NCBI RefSeq assembly: GCF_900187965.1
Contig: NZ_FZNL01000007.1
Location: 66,405-130,404, forward strand
Direction: 5' to 3'
DNA: 64,000 bases
Source of the DNA: Flavobacterium sp. ov086
GTDB lineage: Bacteria > Bacteroidota > Bacteroidia > Flavobacteriales > Flavobacteriaceae
Part shown: positions 8,938 to 16,126 of the stretch, one piece after another
Numbering within the stretch: position 1 is the stretch's first letter
Layout of the letters: each line of letters begins with the position of its first letter
Made by a program: the position numbers and the translations under genes
The notes under the pieces: generated by a model
The model's input: only the letters and a program-made list of their open reading frames with translations
Database searches by the model: none
Told to the model about the DNA's origin: nothing

Positions 8938-9477
8938 TTATGAACGAGAGGGAAAATTGCCATACATACAAATGATGTAGTTCATACCTATTGAAGGTTG
9001 ATTTAGTCCTAATGGTTGACCGTTACCAGCTAAACTAACAGTTACTGGGTAAGGAATTGGTTTTAGATTGGTGTCAACACCTCCTGTACTAAACATACTT
9101 GCTTTAGCAGCCAAAACATTTCCGGTTGGAGTATTTGCATCTCCCTCATCTGAATATGCAGGAACTGCAATATTTGCAGTAGAAATGTGAGTATGCGGAG
9201 GAATCTCTGCAACTGTTAATGAAATGCTACTCGCACCAGCCATATCTCCCAGGCTGTAGTCAGATAAACCAGGACCTTGTCCATTACCTAAAGCTACACG
9301 CCCTCTAAGATCAGGCAGACCAAAGCTTGTGGTACCATTTCCGCCATAGTAAGTCCCTAAAATCGAGAACAGGGCGGTGTTACTTTGAATTGCAATTAGG
9401 TTTCCATTGCAGTAAGACCAATTGCGTGGTGCAAATGACCCTGCAAAGAGGCGGATTTCTCCTATTGTTCCTTCCAT
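8938..9477 (-). CDS. Phage-tail-collar domain protein (MdpB-like), first gene of the operon
   Basis: A 179-residue collar protein starting at 9477 with MEGTIGEIRLFAG, then NWSYCNGN, the core GTYYGGNGTTSFGLPDLRGR (residues 41-60), PPHTHIST in the middle and SIGMNYIICMYGNFPSRS at the end. The conserved cysteine near residue 23 and the C-terminal YIIC cysteine occur in all three copies. It is the promoter-proximal gene of a six-gene minus-strand unit that runs through the binding-fold protein and formyltransferase into the giant adhesin. A palindrome at 9592-9607 lies about 115 nt upstream of its start. MdpB-like proteins are widespread in bacteria but their function is poorly understood. Confidence 0.85.
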   Translation of the reverse strand: MEGTIGEIRLFAGSFAPRNWSYCNGNLIAIQSNTALFSILGTYYGGNGTTSFGLPDLRGRVALGNGQGPGLSDYSLGDMAGASSISLTVAEIPPHTHISTANIAVPAYSDEGDANTPTGNVLAAKASMFSTGGVDTNLKPIPYPVTVSLAGNGQPLGLNQPSIGMNYIICMYGNFPSRS

Positions 9478-9591
9478 AATTTGTTGGTTTTAGTAGTTAA
9501 TATTTATAGTTACTTTTATATTAAACCTGCTTTTAGGTCATAACAGTTTTTTAATACAATGCTAAATTACTCTATATAAGGATCTCATAAG

Positions 9592-9607
9592 CAGGTGTTT
9601 ATACCTG
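9592..9607 (-). promoter_or_regulatory. Palindromic motif CAGGT-N6-ACCTG upstream of the collar operon
   Basis: The plus strand reads CAGGTGTTTATACCTG followed by TTTTTTG. A 16-nt copy (TAGGTAAAAATACCTG followed by TTTTTG) lies at 34395-34410, upstream of the other multigene minus-strand operon of unknown function. The shared part is AGGT, a spacer, and TACCTG plus a T-run. It could be an operator for a LuxR-type regulator, but this is inference. Confidence 0.35.
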
Positions 9608-10317
9608 TTTTTTGAAGCGCTTTATACCATTCAATAGCATAATAAAAGGCAATCATTTTTACAACATCCTGGCACTATCATTTATTCCTTTCAATTTTTA
9701 AAATTAAATATCCAATGCATAAAATTTGGATAATATGACACAGAGCCGTTTTTTCGTGTCATAAAATCGATTTTTAATGCCACGTTAATTTTAATTGATT
9801 ATTGTTGAATAAGCTTGATTGTTTTTCAATCAAAATGCAGAGATTTTATTGAAAGATTTGATATAGGGATATCTTTGTAGGCTTGTATTGAAGTGTTTTC
9901 TTTTGATTTGAGATAATAAATTTATAAAAAAATATGACATAACTAGTTGTAATACAGTAGTTTTTTAAGTTTATTCTTATTTTAGTTATAAAATGACGTT
10001 AGGAGTATGGCAAGTGGAAACTGATTGCATCTATAATAAAAATATTATAATTGTATGAAATCTCTAGAGGAAGCTTATTTCTTTTAAATTGATTGCATAT
10101 AATAGCGAAACAAAATAGCTATGTCTATTGTAAAAGTAGTTGAGAATTAGATTTGTACGGAAAAATGGTAATGGACCTTTCGTGTACATAAACAAAAGAA
10201 ATTGGATGCTTTTGTATACAAATTATAGACAAAATAGATGTTTTATCGACAAAATACATTTTGTCTATTTATTACGTAGACAAGATTATGATTGCTTTAT
10301 TGAATTTCTTGTGTTTG

Positions 10318-10350
10318 ATCTTTGTCAAAGTTTTAAACTTTGACAAAGAT
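10318..10350. repeat. 33-nt perfect palindrome (16-nt arms, 1-nt centre)
   Basis: ATCTTTGTCAAAGTTT, one T, then its exact reverse complement. No T-run follows on either side, so it is not an obvious terminator. I recall similar TTTGTCAAAG palindromes as dispersed intergenic elements in Flavobacterium genomes. Confidence 0.7.
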
Positions 10351-10356
10351 TTCGCA

Positions 10357-10476
10357 ATGACAAAGCAAGCCCTAGATTTTTTGAGCAGCTCCGAAGGAAC
10401 AAAATATATTGTAGAGATGGGTTTTAATCCATTATGGGAGGAATTTTTTAAGAAACAGTTCTCAGGTACGAGATAA
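10357..10476 (+). pseudogene. Possible C-terminal remnant of a solute-binding protein
   Basis: A 39-codon frame (MTKQALDFLSSSEGTKYIV, then EMGFNPLW) resembles the last helix pair of ModA/PstS-type substrate-binding proteins, where FLxFLxSxEGQxIxxxxGFxP is typical. Nothing upstream continues the domain: the frame comes out of the 10318-10350 palindrome. It overlaps the end of the LuxR-type gene by 29 nt tail to tail. Chance similarity is possible because the match is short. Confidence 0.25.
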
Positions 10477-11308
10477 TATCCTGTTCTTTTTTAAGAGTCA
10501 ATTTCTTTTTCAGGCGATATTTGTGAGTTCGTACGCTTTCCTGATTGATTCCAAGGAGATTTGTGATGTCATTGTTGCTCATATTCATTTTGATGTAGCA
10601 ACAATATTTTAAATCTTTGGAGCTTAGAGAAGGATGTTTTTTGGCTAGAGCTAAAAGAAAATTGGGATTCGACTGTTCAAAATAAATCTTAAAATCATCC
10701 CAGAGTTTATTATCGTTGGCGACCGTTTTTATAGAATTTACGATAGACATTAATTCTATTCTTGTACTGTCGTCTACGTTAGGATAGAGATACGAAATGC
10801 GTTCTTTAACCTTTAAAAGTACTTCAATCTTTTGATCAAGTTCCATTACATAATGGCTTAGCTGATTGGTGTTATTTTTCTGAAATGCTGCTTCTACAAA
10901 AGAGATTGGTATGTTAGTTCTCGATTTCCCTTTTTTGAGACGAAATATAGATTTGATTCTATAAATTAAGTATTCGGTGTTATGCAAATGATTGTAAGAA
11001 TACGTAAAAACAATACAGTTTTTTGACCAGAAGAGCGATTCACATTCATCACTTTTTGTTAAGCATAAAATTGGAATACCGTCTTTGCAGGAATTAAAAT
11101 TAGGATCGTTTATAATGGATTGGTTGTTTCTGAAACACAAAAAAATTAAATCGGGATTTAATGATTCTGCGGTAGGGTTTAAATCGGCGGCTCTTGAAAC
11201 GGAAACGGTTGAAATTGTAAAATCGGATATTGCAGACACAATATTTAATACTTTGGCTAGAACCATAGTATCATCACATCCAATCAATATTGTTTTCTTG
11301 TCAAGCAT
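10448..11308 (-). CDS. LuxR-type transcriptional regulator with a degenerate receiver domain
   Basis: A 286-residue protein. Residues 1-125 follow the receiver pattern (KTILIGCDDTMVLAKVL, PDLIFLCFR, IPILCLTKS), but the position of the phospho-acceptor aspartate in PDLIFLxF is Cys58, so phosphorylation of the usual kind is unlikely. Residues 125-210 are helical, possibly a coiled linker. Residues about 215-280 form a LuxR/GerE-like helix-turn-helix (LSSKDLKYCCYIKMNMSNND, then ITNLLGINQESVRTHKYRLK). It lies on the same strand as and upstream of the collar operon and is the only regulator nearby, so it is the natural candidate to control it. The stop is at 10448, with the candidate remnant ORF converging from the other strand. 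Confidence 0.75.
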   Translation of the reverse strand: MLDKKTILIGCDDTMVLAKVLNIVSAISDFTISTVSVSRAADLNPTAESLNPDLIFLCFRNNQSIINDPNFNSCKDGIPILCLTKSDECESLFWSKNCIVFTYSYNHLHNTEYLIYRIKSIFRLKKGKSRTNIPISFVEAAFQKNNTNQLSHYVMELDQKIEVLLKVKERISYLYPNVDDSTRIELMSIVNSIKTVANDNKLWDDFKIYFEQSNPNFLLALAKKHPSLSSKDLKYCCYIKMNMSNNDITNLLGINQESVRTHKYRLKKKLTLKKEQDIISYLRTVS

Positions 11309-11713
11309 TTTGTTTTGGGGAGTAATATTTTGCCTGCGTTATCTTGTTTTTTAATTCGTTTTTAAAATTAAATATCTTTTTATTGCAGAAAGAAAAATAT
11401 GCCATAAAAAGGTTTTTTTCTGTCATGAAATAAATTTATTATGTGCGATTATTTTTTCTGAAAAAGAGTTTAAGCTTTTCTTTCAAAGAGAAAGATTTTC
11501 ATCAAAAAAATGGAATAAAAGGTTTCTACGGGGCTTGTAAAAAGAAGTTGATTTTTTTATTTGGAAATGTAAAATTATAAAATAAATACGACACGATGAT
11601 AAGTAATTAGGACTTCTTTTTTTGTGTATATTCTTATTTAATGATTTTTTTACATAAAAAAAGGATTCTTCAATATCGAAGAATCCTTTTATATAAGTTG
11701 AAATGATTTTGAC
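11309..11713. other. Intergenic region, no gene seen
   Basis: AT-rich DNA between the start of the LuxR-type gene and the end of the META lipoprotein gene. Apart from the terminator at 11659-11690 I see only poly-A/T tracts, and no clear TAnnTTTG box for the regulator. Confidence 0.6.
11659..11690 (-). terminator. Intrinsic terminator of the META lipoprotein gene
   Basis: Arms AAAAGGATTCTTC and GAAGAATCCTTTT (13 nt, perfect) flank a 6-nt loop. A-tracts before and T-tracts after make it able to work in both directions. It lies 24 nt past the stop of the 11714-12148 gene. Confidence 0.85.
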
Positions 11714-12148
11714 TTATTTAACTACTTTTTTAAATCTCATCATTGGCACGTCTTTCACCAACAAATTTAGTTTTCCGTCTTTATCAATAGAGTACGAATC
11801 GATTGTTCTGATCATTTGTGTAAATGTTTGCTCACCACCGCCTTCGCAATACATCATTGTTGTTGGACCTTGTTCTCCAAAAGTAAGAGAATTTCCTTTT
11901 AAAGTATAAGGTGCACTATATCCGTTACAGCCTGCATTTCCCGAAACTTCATTTTTACTTTCATCAAATTTGATAAATGGCTTTTTATCAGGGAATAAAC
12001 CATTAAAAGCAATACGCGGGCCAGAAATATATTCTAATTCCCAGGTTGTATTGTAAAGAGCAGAAGCAGCTGTAGCAGTCTTCTTTGTACAACAAGAATT
12101 AAATGATAGTGCTAAAACAGCAACAAATAGTAAGATGTAGTTTTTCAT
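11714..12148 (-). CDS. META-domain (HslJ-like) lipoprotein
   Basis: A 144-residue lipoprotein: MKNYILLFVAVLALSFNSCC gives a signal with lipobox cysteine at residue 19, followed by one META domain. Family marks are NTTWELEYISG (about residues 33-43), NEVSGNAGCNGYSAPY (about 66-81) with the paired Gly-Cys-Asn, and LTFGEQGPTTMMYCEG. META proteins such as HslJ are linked to stress or novobiocin resistance, but the molecular role is unclear. The gene stands alone, has its own terminator, and is followed upstream by a repeat-filled gap. Confidence 0.85.
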   Translation of the reverse strand: MKNYILLFVAVLALSFNSCCTKKTATAASALYNTTWELEYISGPRIAFNGLFPDKKPFIKFDESKNEVSGNAGCNGYSAPYTLKGNSLTFGEQGPTTMMYCEGGGEQTFTQMIRTIDSYSIDKDGKLNLLVKDVPMMRFKKVVK

Positions 12149-12336
12149 AAAAAATGATTTTAGAACATAAATTTAGTAATTATTAATAGAATTCACTCCA
12201 AAAACGATGCCTAATTTTAATTTTTGATATTCATTTTCGTTTTAATTTCAGAATATATAGTCCGTAGGGCAATGTCATTAAGTTAAGGGGAAATCTATAA
12301 AATTACTTAAAAGTTTAATTAAGAAAGTAATTAGAA

Positions 12337-12446
12337 AAATCCGTTTTTATCAGCGTTTTTACAAAGTAAATCTGTTTTATCCGCGTCAAAATTAGACGCT
12401 GATTTTACTGATTCGCTAAAGCGAAAACGCTGATAAAAACGGATTT
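12337..12446. repeat. Inverted repeat with 23-nt perfect arms
   Basis: Arm 12337-12359 begins AAATCCGTTTTTATCAGCG and its exact complement is 12424-12446. An inner GCGTC/GACGC pair adds a second stem. It looks like a dispersed Flavobacterium intergenic palindrome. Confidence 0.8.
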
Positions 12447-12506
12447 GATTTGTAATAATTTTATTTGGCGAAGAAATCTCGCGCAAAGGCGCTAAGTCGC
12501 AAAGTT

Positions 12507-12608
12507 TTGTCATTTCGACGGAGGAGAAATCACACTAGAAACTCTGCAATCAAAATCACCAATCTTTGCCGAATCCCGCGTGTGATTTCTCCTTCGTCGA
12601 AATGACAA
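12507..12608. repeat. Intergenic palindromic element, family A copy 1
   Basis: Arms 12507-12535 and 12580-12608 (29 nt, one mismatch) start TTGTCATTTCGACGGAGG. The loop contains ACTAGAAACTCTG and CCAATCTTTG. The same stem and loop words recur at 49437-49530 and 57499-57593, and half a stem at 27737-27765. Confidence 0.85.
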
Positions 12609-12737
12609 TATTGTGTTTAAGCTTCGATTTTACGAGATTAAATTTTATTTTTTAAAAGCTTAACTTAATGACATTTGCTTTTCAAGTCTTGCTTCTTACG
12701 TCTTTCTTCTATAATCTTTCTTCTACGAGTCTAATTC

Positions 12738-13208
12738 TTAAACCGGCAAACTCTTATCAAACGCAGCGCCAAACGAAAAAAACGAATCTGTGCTTCCAAC
12801 ACCTTCAATTTGGTGAATTTGTTCGTATAGAATCTTACGTAGTTCTTCGTTGTTTACCGATACAATTTTTATAAATAAAGCATATTTTCCCGAAACCCAA
12901 TGACATTCTATTACTTCTGGAATTTCTTTTAATTTTTCGGCAATCGAATACGAATAACGAGCTTCTTTGGTAACGATTCCGGTATAGGTAATGGTTTCAA
13001 AACCAAGTTCTTTAGGATTTAGCTTTACAGAAAAACCTGTAATAACTCCCGCTTCTTGCAATTTTTTTACTCGTAAATGCACCAATGAATTGGAGATGTT
13101 TAATTCCTTTGCGAGGTCAGAAAATGGTATTCTTCCGTTCTCACTCAGCTTTTGTATGATTTCTCGATCTAAATAGTCAGTATTTTCATTCTTCTTAATG
13201 CTCGCCAT
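12738..13208 (-). CDS. Lrp/AsnC-family transcriptional regulator
   Basis: A 156-residue regulator. Residues about 12-60 form the Lrp-type winged helix (LDREIIQKLSENGRIPFSDL, then AKELNISNSLVHLRVKKL), and about 75-150 the ligand-binding RAM domain (SVKLNPKELGFETITYTGIV, then IPEVIECHWVSGKYALFIKI). Lrp proteins usually respond to amino acids. It is divergent from the DUF1338 gene across 188 nt that contain possible -7 boxes in both directions (13276-13283 and 13357-13364). As the only regulator in the 12.7-30.9 kb block, it probably controls the amino-acid catabolic genes and perhaps the SusC/SusD pair, in place of the sigma/anti-sigma or hybrid two-component systems that usually sit beside glycan SusCD pairs. 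Confidence 0.9.
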   Translation of the reverse strand: MASIKKNENTDYLDREIIQKLSENGRIPFSDLAKELNISNSLVHLRVKKLQEAGVITGFSVKLNPKELGFETITYTGIVTKEARYSYSIAEKLKEIPEVIECHWVSGKYALFIKIVSVNNEELRKILYEQIHQIEGVGSTDSFFSFGAAFDKSLPV

Positions 13209-13275
13209 AGCCCGTATTTGTTTATTGATTCTACAATTTTGACAATTCTTTTGTTAAAACTCCTTTTCAAAGTGT

Positions 13276-13283
13276 CAAAAATA
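13276..13283 (-). promoter_or_regulatory. Candidate -7 box of the Lrp gene
   Basis: CAAAAATA on the plus strand is TATTTTTG on the minus strand, matching TAnnTTTG, about 68 nt before the start codon. No TTG at the expected -33 spacing. Confidence 0.35.
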
Positions 13284-13356
13284 CAAAATTTATCATAAAA
13301 TATGTCGTGTTGTAAATAATCGTATCAATTGAGTGTTATATTAACAGTAAAATATA

Positions 13357-13364
13357 TAGATTTG
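13357..13364 (+). promoter_or_regulatory. Candidate -7 box of the DUF1338 gene
   Basis: TAGATTTG matches the Bacteroidetes TAnnTTTG consensus, 32 nt before the ATG at 13397. The nearest TTG (13329-13331) is 25 nt upstream, longer than the usual 19-21. Confidence 0.45.
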
Positions 13365-13396
13365 TGTCATAATAACATTATTTTAACATAACTGAA

Positions 13397-14212
13397 ATGG
13401 ATAAAGATCAATTACTTACGAAACTATGGGAGCAATATGCTGATATTACTCCATCTGCAAGAAAAATACATGAATTATTAGAAGACAGAGGTGAAGAAAT
13501 CCAGAATGACCATATCGCAATTCGTACTTTCAATGATAAACGTGTTAATATTGAGGTATTAGAAAAACCTTTTTTAAATGTTGGTTATGAGGCAAAAGGC
13601 GAATATAATTTTGAAACCAAAAAATTATATGCAAAACATTATGAGCATGCAACGGATAAAAGCGCTCCAAGAATTTTTATTTCTGAATTAGAATTAGAAA
13701 AATGTTCAACTGAATTGCAGGAAACAGTACAGAATATATTGAACAGCTGTGATCAAAATGTATTCAATGATCCTGAATTGGTTTTAAGCGGTTCTGTTTG
13801 GAAAGGAAACTCTCAAAAGATCTACAAAACTTTATTAGAGGAATCTGAATATGCTGCATGGATGTACGTTTACGGTTTTAGAGCCAATCACTTTACTATA
13901 AATACTAATGCTTTAAAAGAGTTTAAAACATTAGAAGAATTAAACAACTTCCTAGAAGAAAGCGGATGGAAACTAAACGCATCTGGAGGAAAAATCAAAG
14001 GAACTCCAGAACAATTACTGGAACAATCAAGCACATTGGCTGATTTGTATGTGGTAGATTTTGAAGAAGGAGCGATTGAAATTCCGTCTTGTTATTATGA
14101 ATTTGCACTTCGTTACCCAATGGCAAACGGAGAATTATACCAAGGATTTGTGGCTTCATCTGCTGATAAAATATTTGAAAGTACAGATGTAAAGCTGCAG
14201 GAAACCAAATAA
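13397..14212 (+). CDS. DUF1338 protein, probable 2-oxoadipate dioxygenase/decarboxylase (HglS-like)
   Basis: A 271-residue DUF1338 protein. HglS/YdcJ of Pseudomonas, the characterised member, is an iron-dependent vicinal-oxygen-chelate enzyme that converts 2-oxoadipate and O2 to D-2-hydroxyglutarate and CO2 in lysine breakdown; it ligates metal with two His and one Glu. Here the matching residues appear to be H39 (NDHIAIRTF), H165 (RANHFTINT) and E235 (CYYEFALRYP). This is the short form of the family, against about 460 residues for HglS. It is divergent from the Lrp gene and precedes the ALDH7 gene, and a D-2-hydroxyglutarate dehydrogenase lies at the far end of the locus. That fits a 2-aminoadipate to 2-oxoglutarate route. 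Confidence 0.8.
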   Translation: MDKDQLLTKLWEQYADITPSARKIHELLEDRGEEIQNDHIAIRTFNDKRVNIEVLEKPFLNVGYEAKGEYNFETKKLYAKHYEHATDKSAPRIFISELELEKCSTELQETVQNILNSCDQNVFNDPELVLSGSVWKGNSQKIYKTLLEESEYAAWMYVYGFRANHFTINTNALKEFKTLEELNNFLEESGWKLNASGGKIKGTPEQLLEQSSTLADLYVVDFEEGAIEIPSCYYEFALRYPMANGELYQGFVASSADKIFESTDVKLQETK

Positions 14213-14249
14213 TAAAATACCAAAACAAGTTTTTTACAGAAGTTACTAT

Positions 14250-14336
14250 TCCTGCAAGGTTTTTTAAACCTTGTAGGTATAACTATATTCAAAAATTAAT
14301 ATTTAAAACCTGTAAGGTTAAAAAAACCTTGCAGGA
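14250..14336. repeat. CCTGCAAGG palindromic element (family B)
   Basis: Outer arms TCCTGCAAGGTTTTTT (14250-14265) and its exact complement (14321-14336), with inner arms AACCTTGTAGG and CCTGTAAGGTT. Related copies are at 25261-25331 and 57236-57262. Confidence 0.8.
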
Positions 14337-14409
14337 TAATGAACCAAGGAAGTTAAAAATAATCTTGTTTTTTGATAAAAGCAGCATAACAAATTAATAA
14401 AAAGTCAGG

Positions 14410-15963
14410 ATGACAGAAACAGAATTAGGATTCGGAATTAAAGAGGCTTTAGACCAATTAGGAATAAAGGAAATTAACGAAGGAACTTCAACGGGAGTAA
14501 ACAATTTTTCTAACGGAGATATCTTAGAAAGTTATTCTCCGGTTGATGGAGAATTAATTGGAAAAATTAAAACTTCGACTGCCGCTGATTATGAGAAAGT
14601 AATGGAATCGGCTACGGCTGCTTTCAAACAATTCAGAGTAATGCCAGCGCCACAACGTGGAGAAATCGTTCGTCAGTTTGGAGAAAAATTGCGCAAAAAT
14701 AAAGAAGCTTTAGGAAAACTGGTTTCCTATGAAATGGGGAAATCCTTGCAGGAAGGTTACGGAGAAGTTCAGGAAATGATCGATATCTGTGATTTTGCAG
14801 TAGGACTTTCGCGTCAGCTACACGGATTAACGATGCACTCGGAGCGCCCTGGACACAGAATGTACGAGCAATACCATCCGTTAGGAGTTGTTGGAATCAT
14901 TTCGGCATTTAACTTTCCGGTAGCAGTTTGGGCTTGGAATACGGCTTTGGCTTGGATTTGCGGAGATGTTTGCGTTTGGAAACCTTCCGAAAAAACACCT
15001 CTTTGCGGAATTGCCTGCCAAAACATTATTGCTGAAGTTATCAAAGAAAACAATCTTCCGGAAGGAATTTCTTGTTTGATCAATGGCGATTACAAAATAG
15101 GAGAGATGTTGACAAGCGATAAACGCGTGCCGTTAATTTCGGCTACAGGTTCTACTCGTATGGGTAAAATCGTAGCGCAGGTAGTTGCAGGACGTTTAGG
15201 AAATTCATTATTAGAACTAGGTGGAAACAACGCGATTATTGTAACGCCGGATGCTGATATTAAAATGACTGTTATTGGAGCTGTTTTTGGCGCGGTAGGA
15301 ACTGCAGGACAACGTTGTACATCGACACGTCGTTTGATTATTCACGAAAGTATTTATGACAAAGTTAAAGATGCGATAGTTTCGGCCTACAAGCAATTAC
15401 GTATTGGAAATCCATTGGACGAAAAGAATCACGTTGGTCCGCTAATCGACAAACATGCTGTTGAAATGTACAATCAAGCTCTTGAAAAAGTGGTTGCCGA
15501 AGGAGGGAAAATCCTTGTTGAAGGCGGCGTGCTTTCGGGAGAAGGTTACGAAAGCGGCTGTTATGTAAAACCTGCAATTGCAGAAGCTGATAACTCATTT
15601 GAAATTGTACAACACGAAACTTTTGCTCCAGTATTGTACTTATTAAAATATTCAGGAACTGTAGAGGATGCTATTGCAATCCAAAACGGTGTAGGACAAG
15701 GATTGTCTTCGGCGATTATGACAAATAATTTAAGAGAGGCCGAATTGTTTTTATCTGTTACAGGTTCTGACTGCGGTATTGCAAACGTAAATATCGGAAC
15801 ATCAGGTGCTGAAATTGGAGGCGCTTTTGGTGGAGAAAAAGAAACAGGCGGAGGAAGAGAATCCGGATCTGATGCCTGGAAAGTTTACATGCGAAGACAA
15901 ACGAATACCATTAACTACACTACAAGTTTGCCATTAGCACAAGGAATAAAATTTGATTTATAA
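14410..15963 (+). CDS. amaB: ALDH7-type aldehyde dehydrogenase: piperideine-6-carboxylate / 2-aminoadipate semialdehyde dehydrogenase
   Basis: A 517-residue NAD-dependent aldehyde dehydrogenase of the antiquitin (ALDH7) group. The resemblance to human ALDH7A1 is strong along the whole length, for example EMGKSLQEGYGEVQEMIDIC, AFNFPVAVWAWN, LLELGGNNAII and SGAEIGGAFGGEKETGGGRE. The general base is E269 (ELGG) and the catalytic cysteine C303 (GQRCTS). ALDH7 enzymes oxidise 2-aminoadipate 6-semialdehyde, in equilibrium with piperideine-6-carboxylate, to 2-aminoadipate; bacterial homologs are called AmaB or Pcd. It follows the DUF1338 gene after a 197-nt gap holding a palindrome, and a hairpin at 16019-16063 separates it from susC. 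The semialdehyde is what the downstream kinase/phospho-lyase would make from hydroxylysine. Confidence 0.9.
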   Translation: MTETELGFGIKEALDQLGIKEINEGTSTGVNNFSNGDILESYSPVDGELIGKIKTSTAADYEKVMESATAAFKQFRVMPAPQRGEIVRQFGEKLRKNKEALGKLVSYEMGKSLQEGYGEVQEMIDICDFAVGLSRQLHGLTMHSERPGHRMYEQYHPLGVVGIISAFNFPVAVWAWNTALAWICGDVCVWKPSEKTPLCGIACQNIIAEVIKENNLPEGISCLINGDYKIGEMLTSDKRVPLISATGSTRMGKIVAQVVAGRLGNSLLELGGNNAIIVTPDADIKMTVIGAVFGAVGTAGQRCTSTRRLIIHESIYDKVKDAIVSAYKQLRIGNPLDEKNHVGPLIDKHAVEMYNQALEKVVAEGGKILVEGGVLSGEGYESGCYVKPAIAEADNSFEIVQHETFAPVLYLLKYSGTVEDAIAIQNGVGQGLSSAIMTNNLREAELFLSVTGSDCGIANVNIGTSGAEIGGAFGGEKETGGGRESGSDAWKVYMRRQTNTINYTTSLPLAQGIKFDL

Positions 15964-16018
15964 GCCGAATTAGAACTAAAGCTTATACAAAATCAAAATC
16001 CCAAGAATGAGAATACCT

Positions 16019-16063
16019 TAATTTATCAGGTCAGTGTTTTACCACCACTGGCCTGATAAATTA
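16019..16063. repeat. Strong hairpin between the ALDH7 gene and susC
   Basis: Arms TAATTTATCAGGTCAGTG (16019-16036) and 16046-16063 pair at 17 of 18 positions around a 9-nt loop. No T-run follows, so it is either a weak terminator, an mRNA-stabilising stem or another dispersed palindrome. Confidence 0.7.
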
Positions 16064-16126
16064 TCAGAATGCAAATAAAAAAACTAAAAAAAGCGAGAAT
16101 TTTAATTAACAAAAAACATTACCAAA

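Larger units (their letters stand above)
9478..10447. other. 970-nt intergenic region upstream of the collar operon
   Basis: This AT-rich stretch should hold the collar-operon promoter. No exact TAnnTTTG box was found on the minus strand; an approximate one (CAATGCTA on the plus strand near 9557-9564) is weak. It contains the 16-nt motif at 9592-9607. Between about 10220 and 10290 an 11-nt inverted repeat (ATAGACAAAAT and ATTTTGTCTAT) sits among several further GTCTA/TAGAC words, and a long palindrome lies at 10318-10350. Small open frames on the plus strand at 10140-10343 have no coding character. Confidence 0.5.
12149..12737. other. Intergenic region filled with two large inverted repeats
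   Basis: This gap separates the META gene promoter side from the end of the Lrp gene. It holds the 12337-12446 and 12507-12608 elements and a CGCAAAGGCGCTAAGTCGC-like stretch near 12480-12500 that recurs at 27661-27735. The open frame at 12331-12513 on the minus strand lies inside the repeats and is not a gene. Confidence 0.7.

Noticed and set aside
7803..9477. Prophage or tailocin remnant based on three tail-collar proteins
   Set aside because: No sheath, tube, baseplate, terminase, capsid or lysis gene is near. The genes are co-directional with non-phage genes, and MdpB-like proteins are common outside phages.
10140..10343. 67-residue plus-strand open frame
   Set aside because: Composition follows the surrounding repeats (GTCTA words and the palindrome), so no coding signal.
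12331..12513. 60-residue minus-strand open frame
   Set aside because: Lies almost entirely inside the 12337-12446 inverted repeat.
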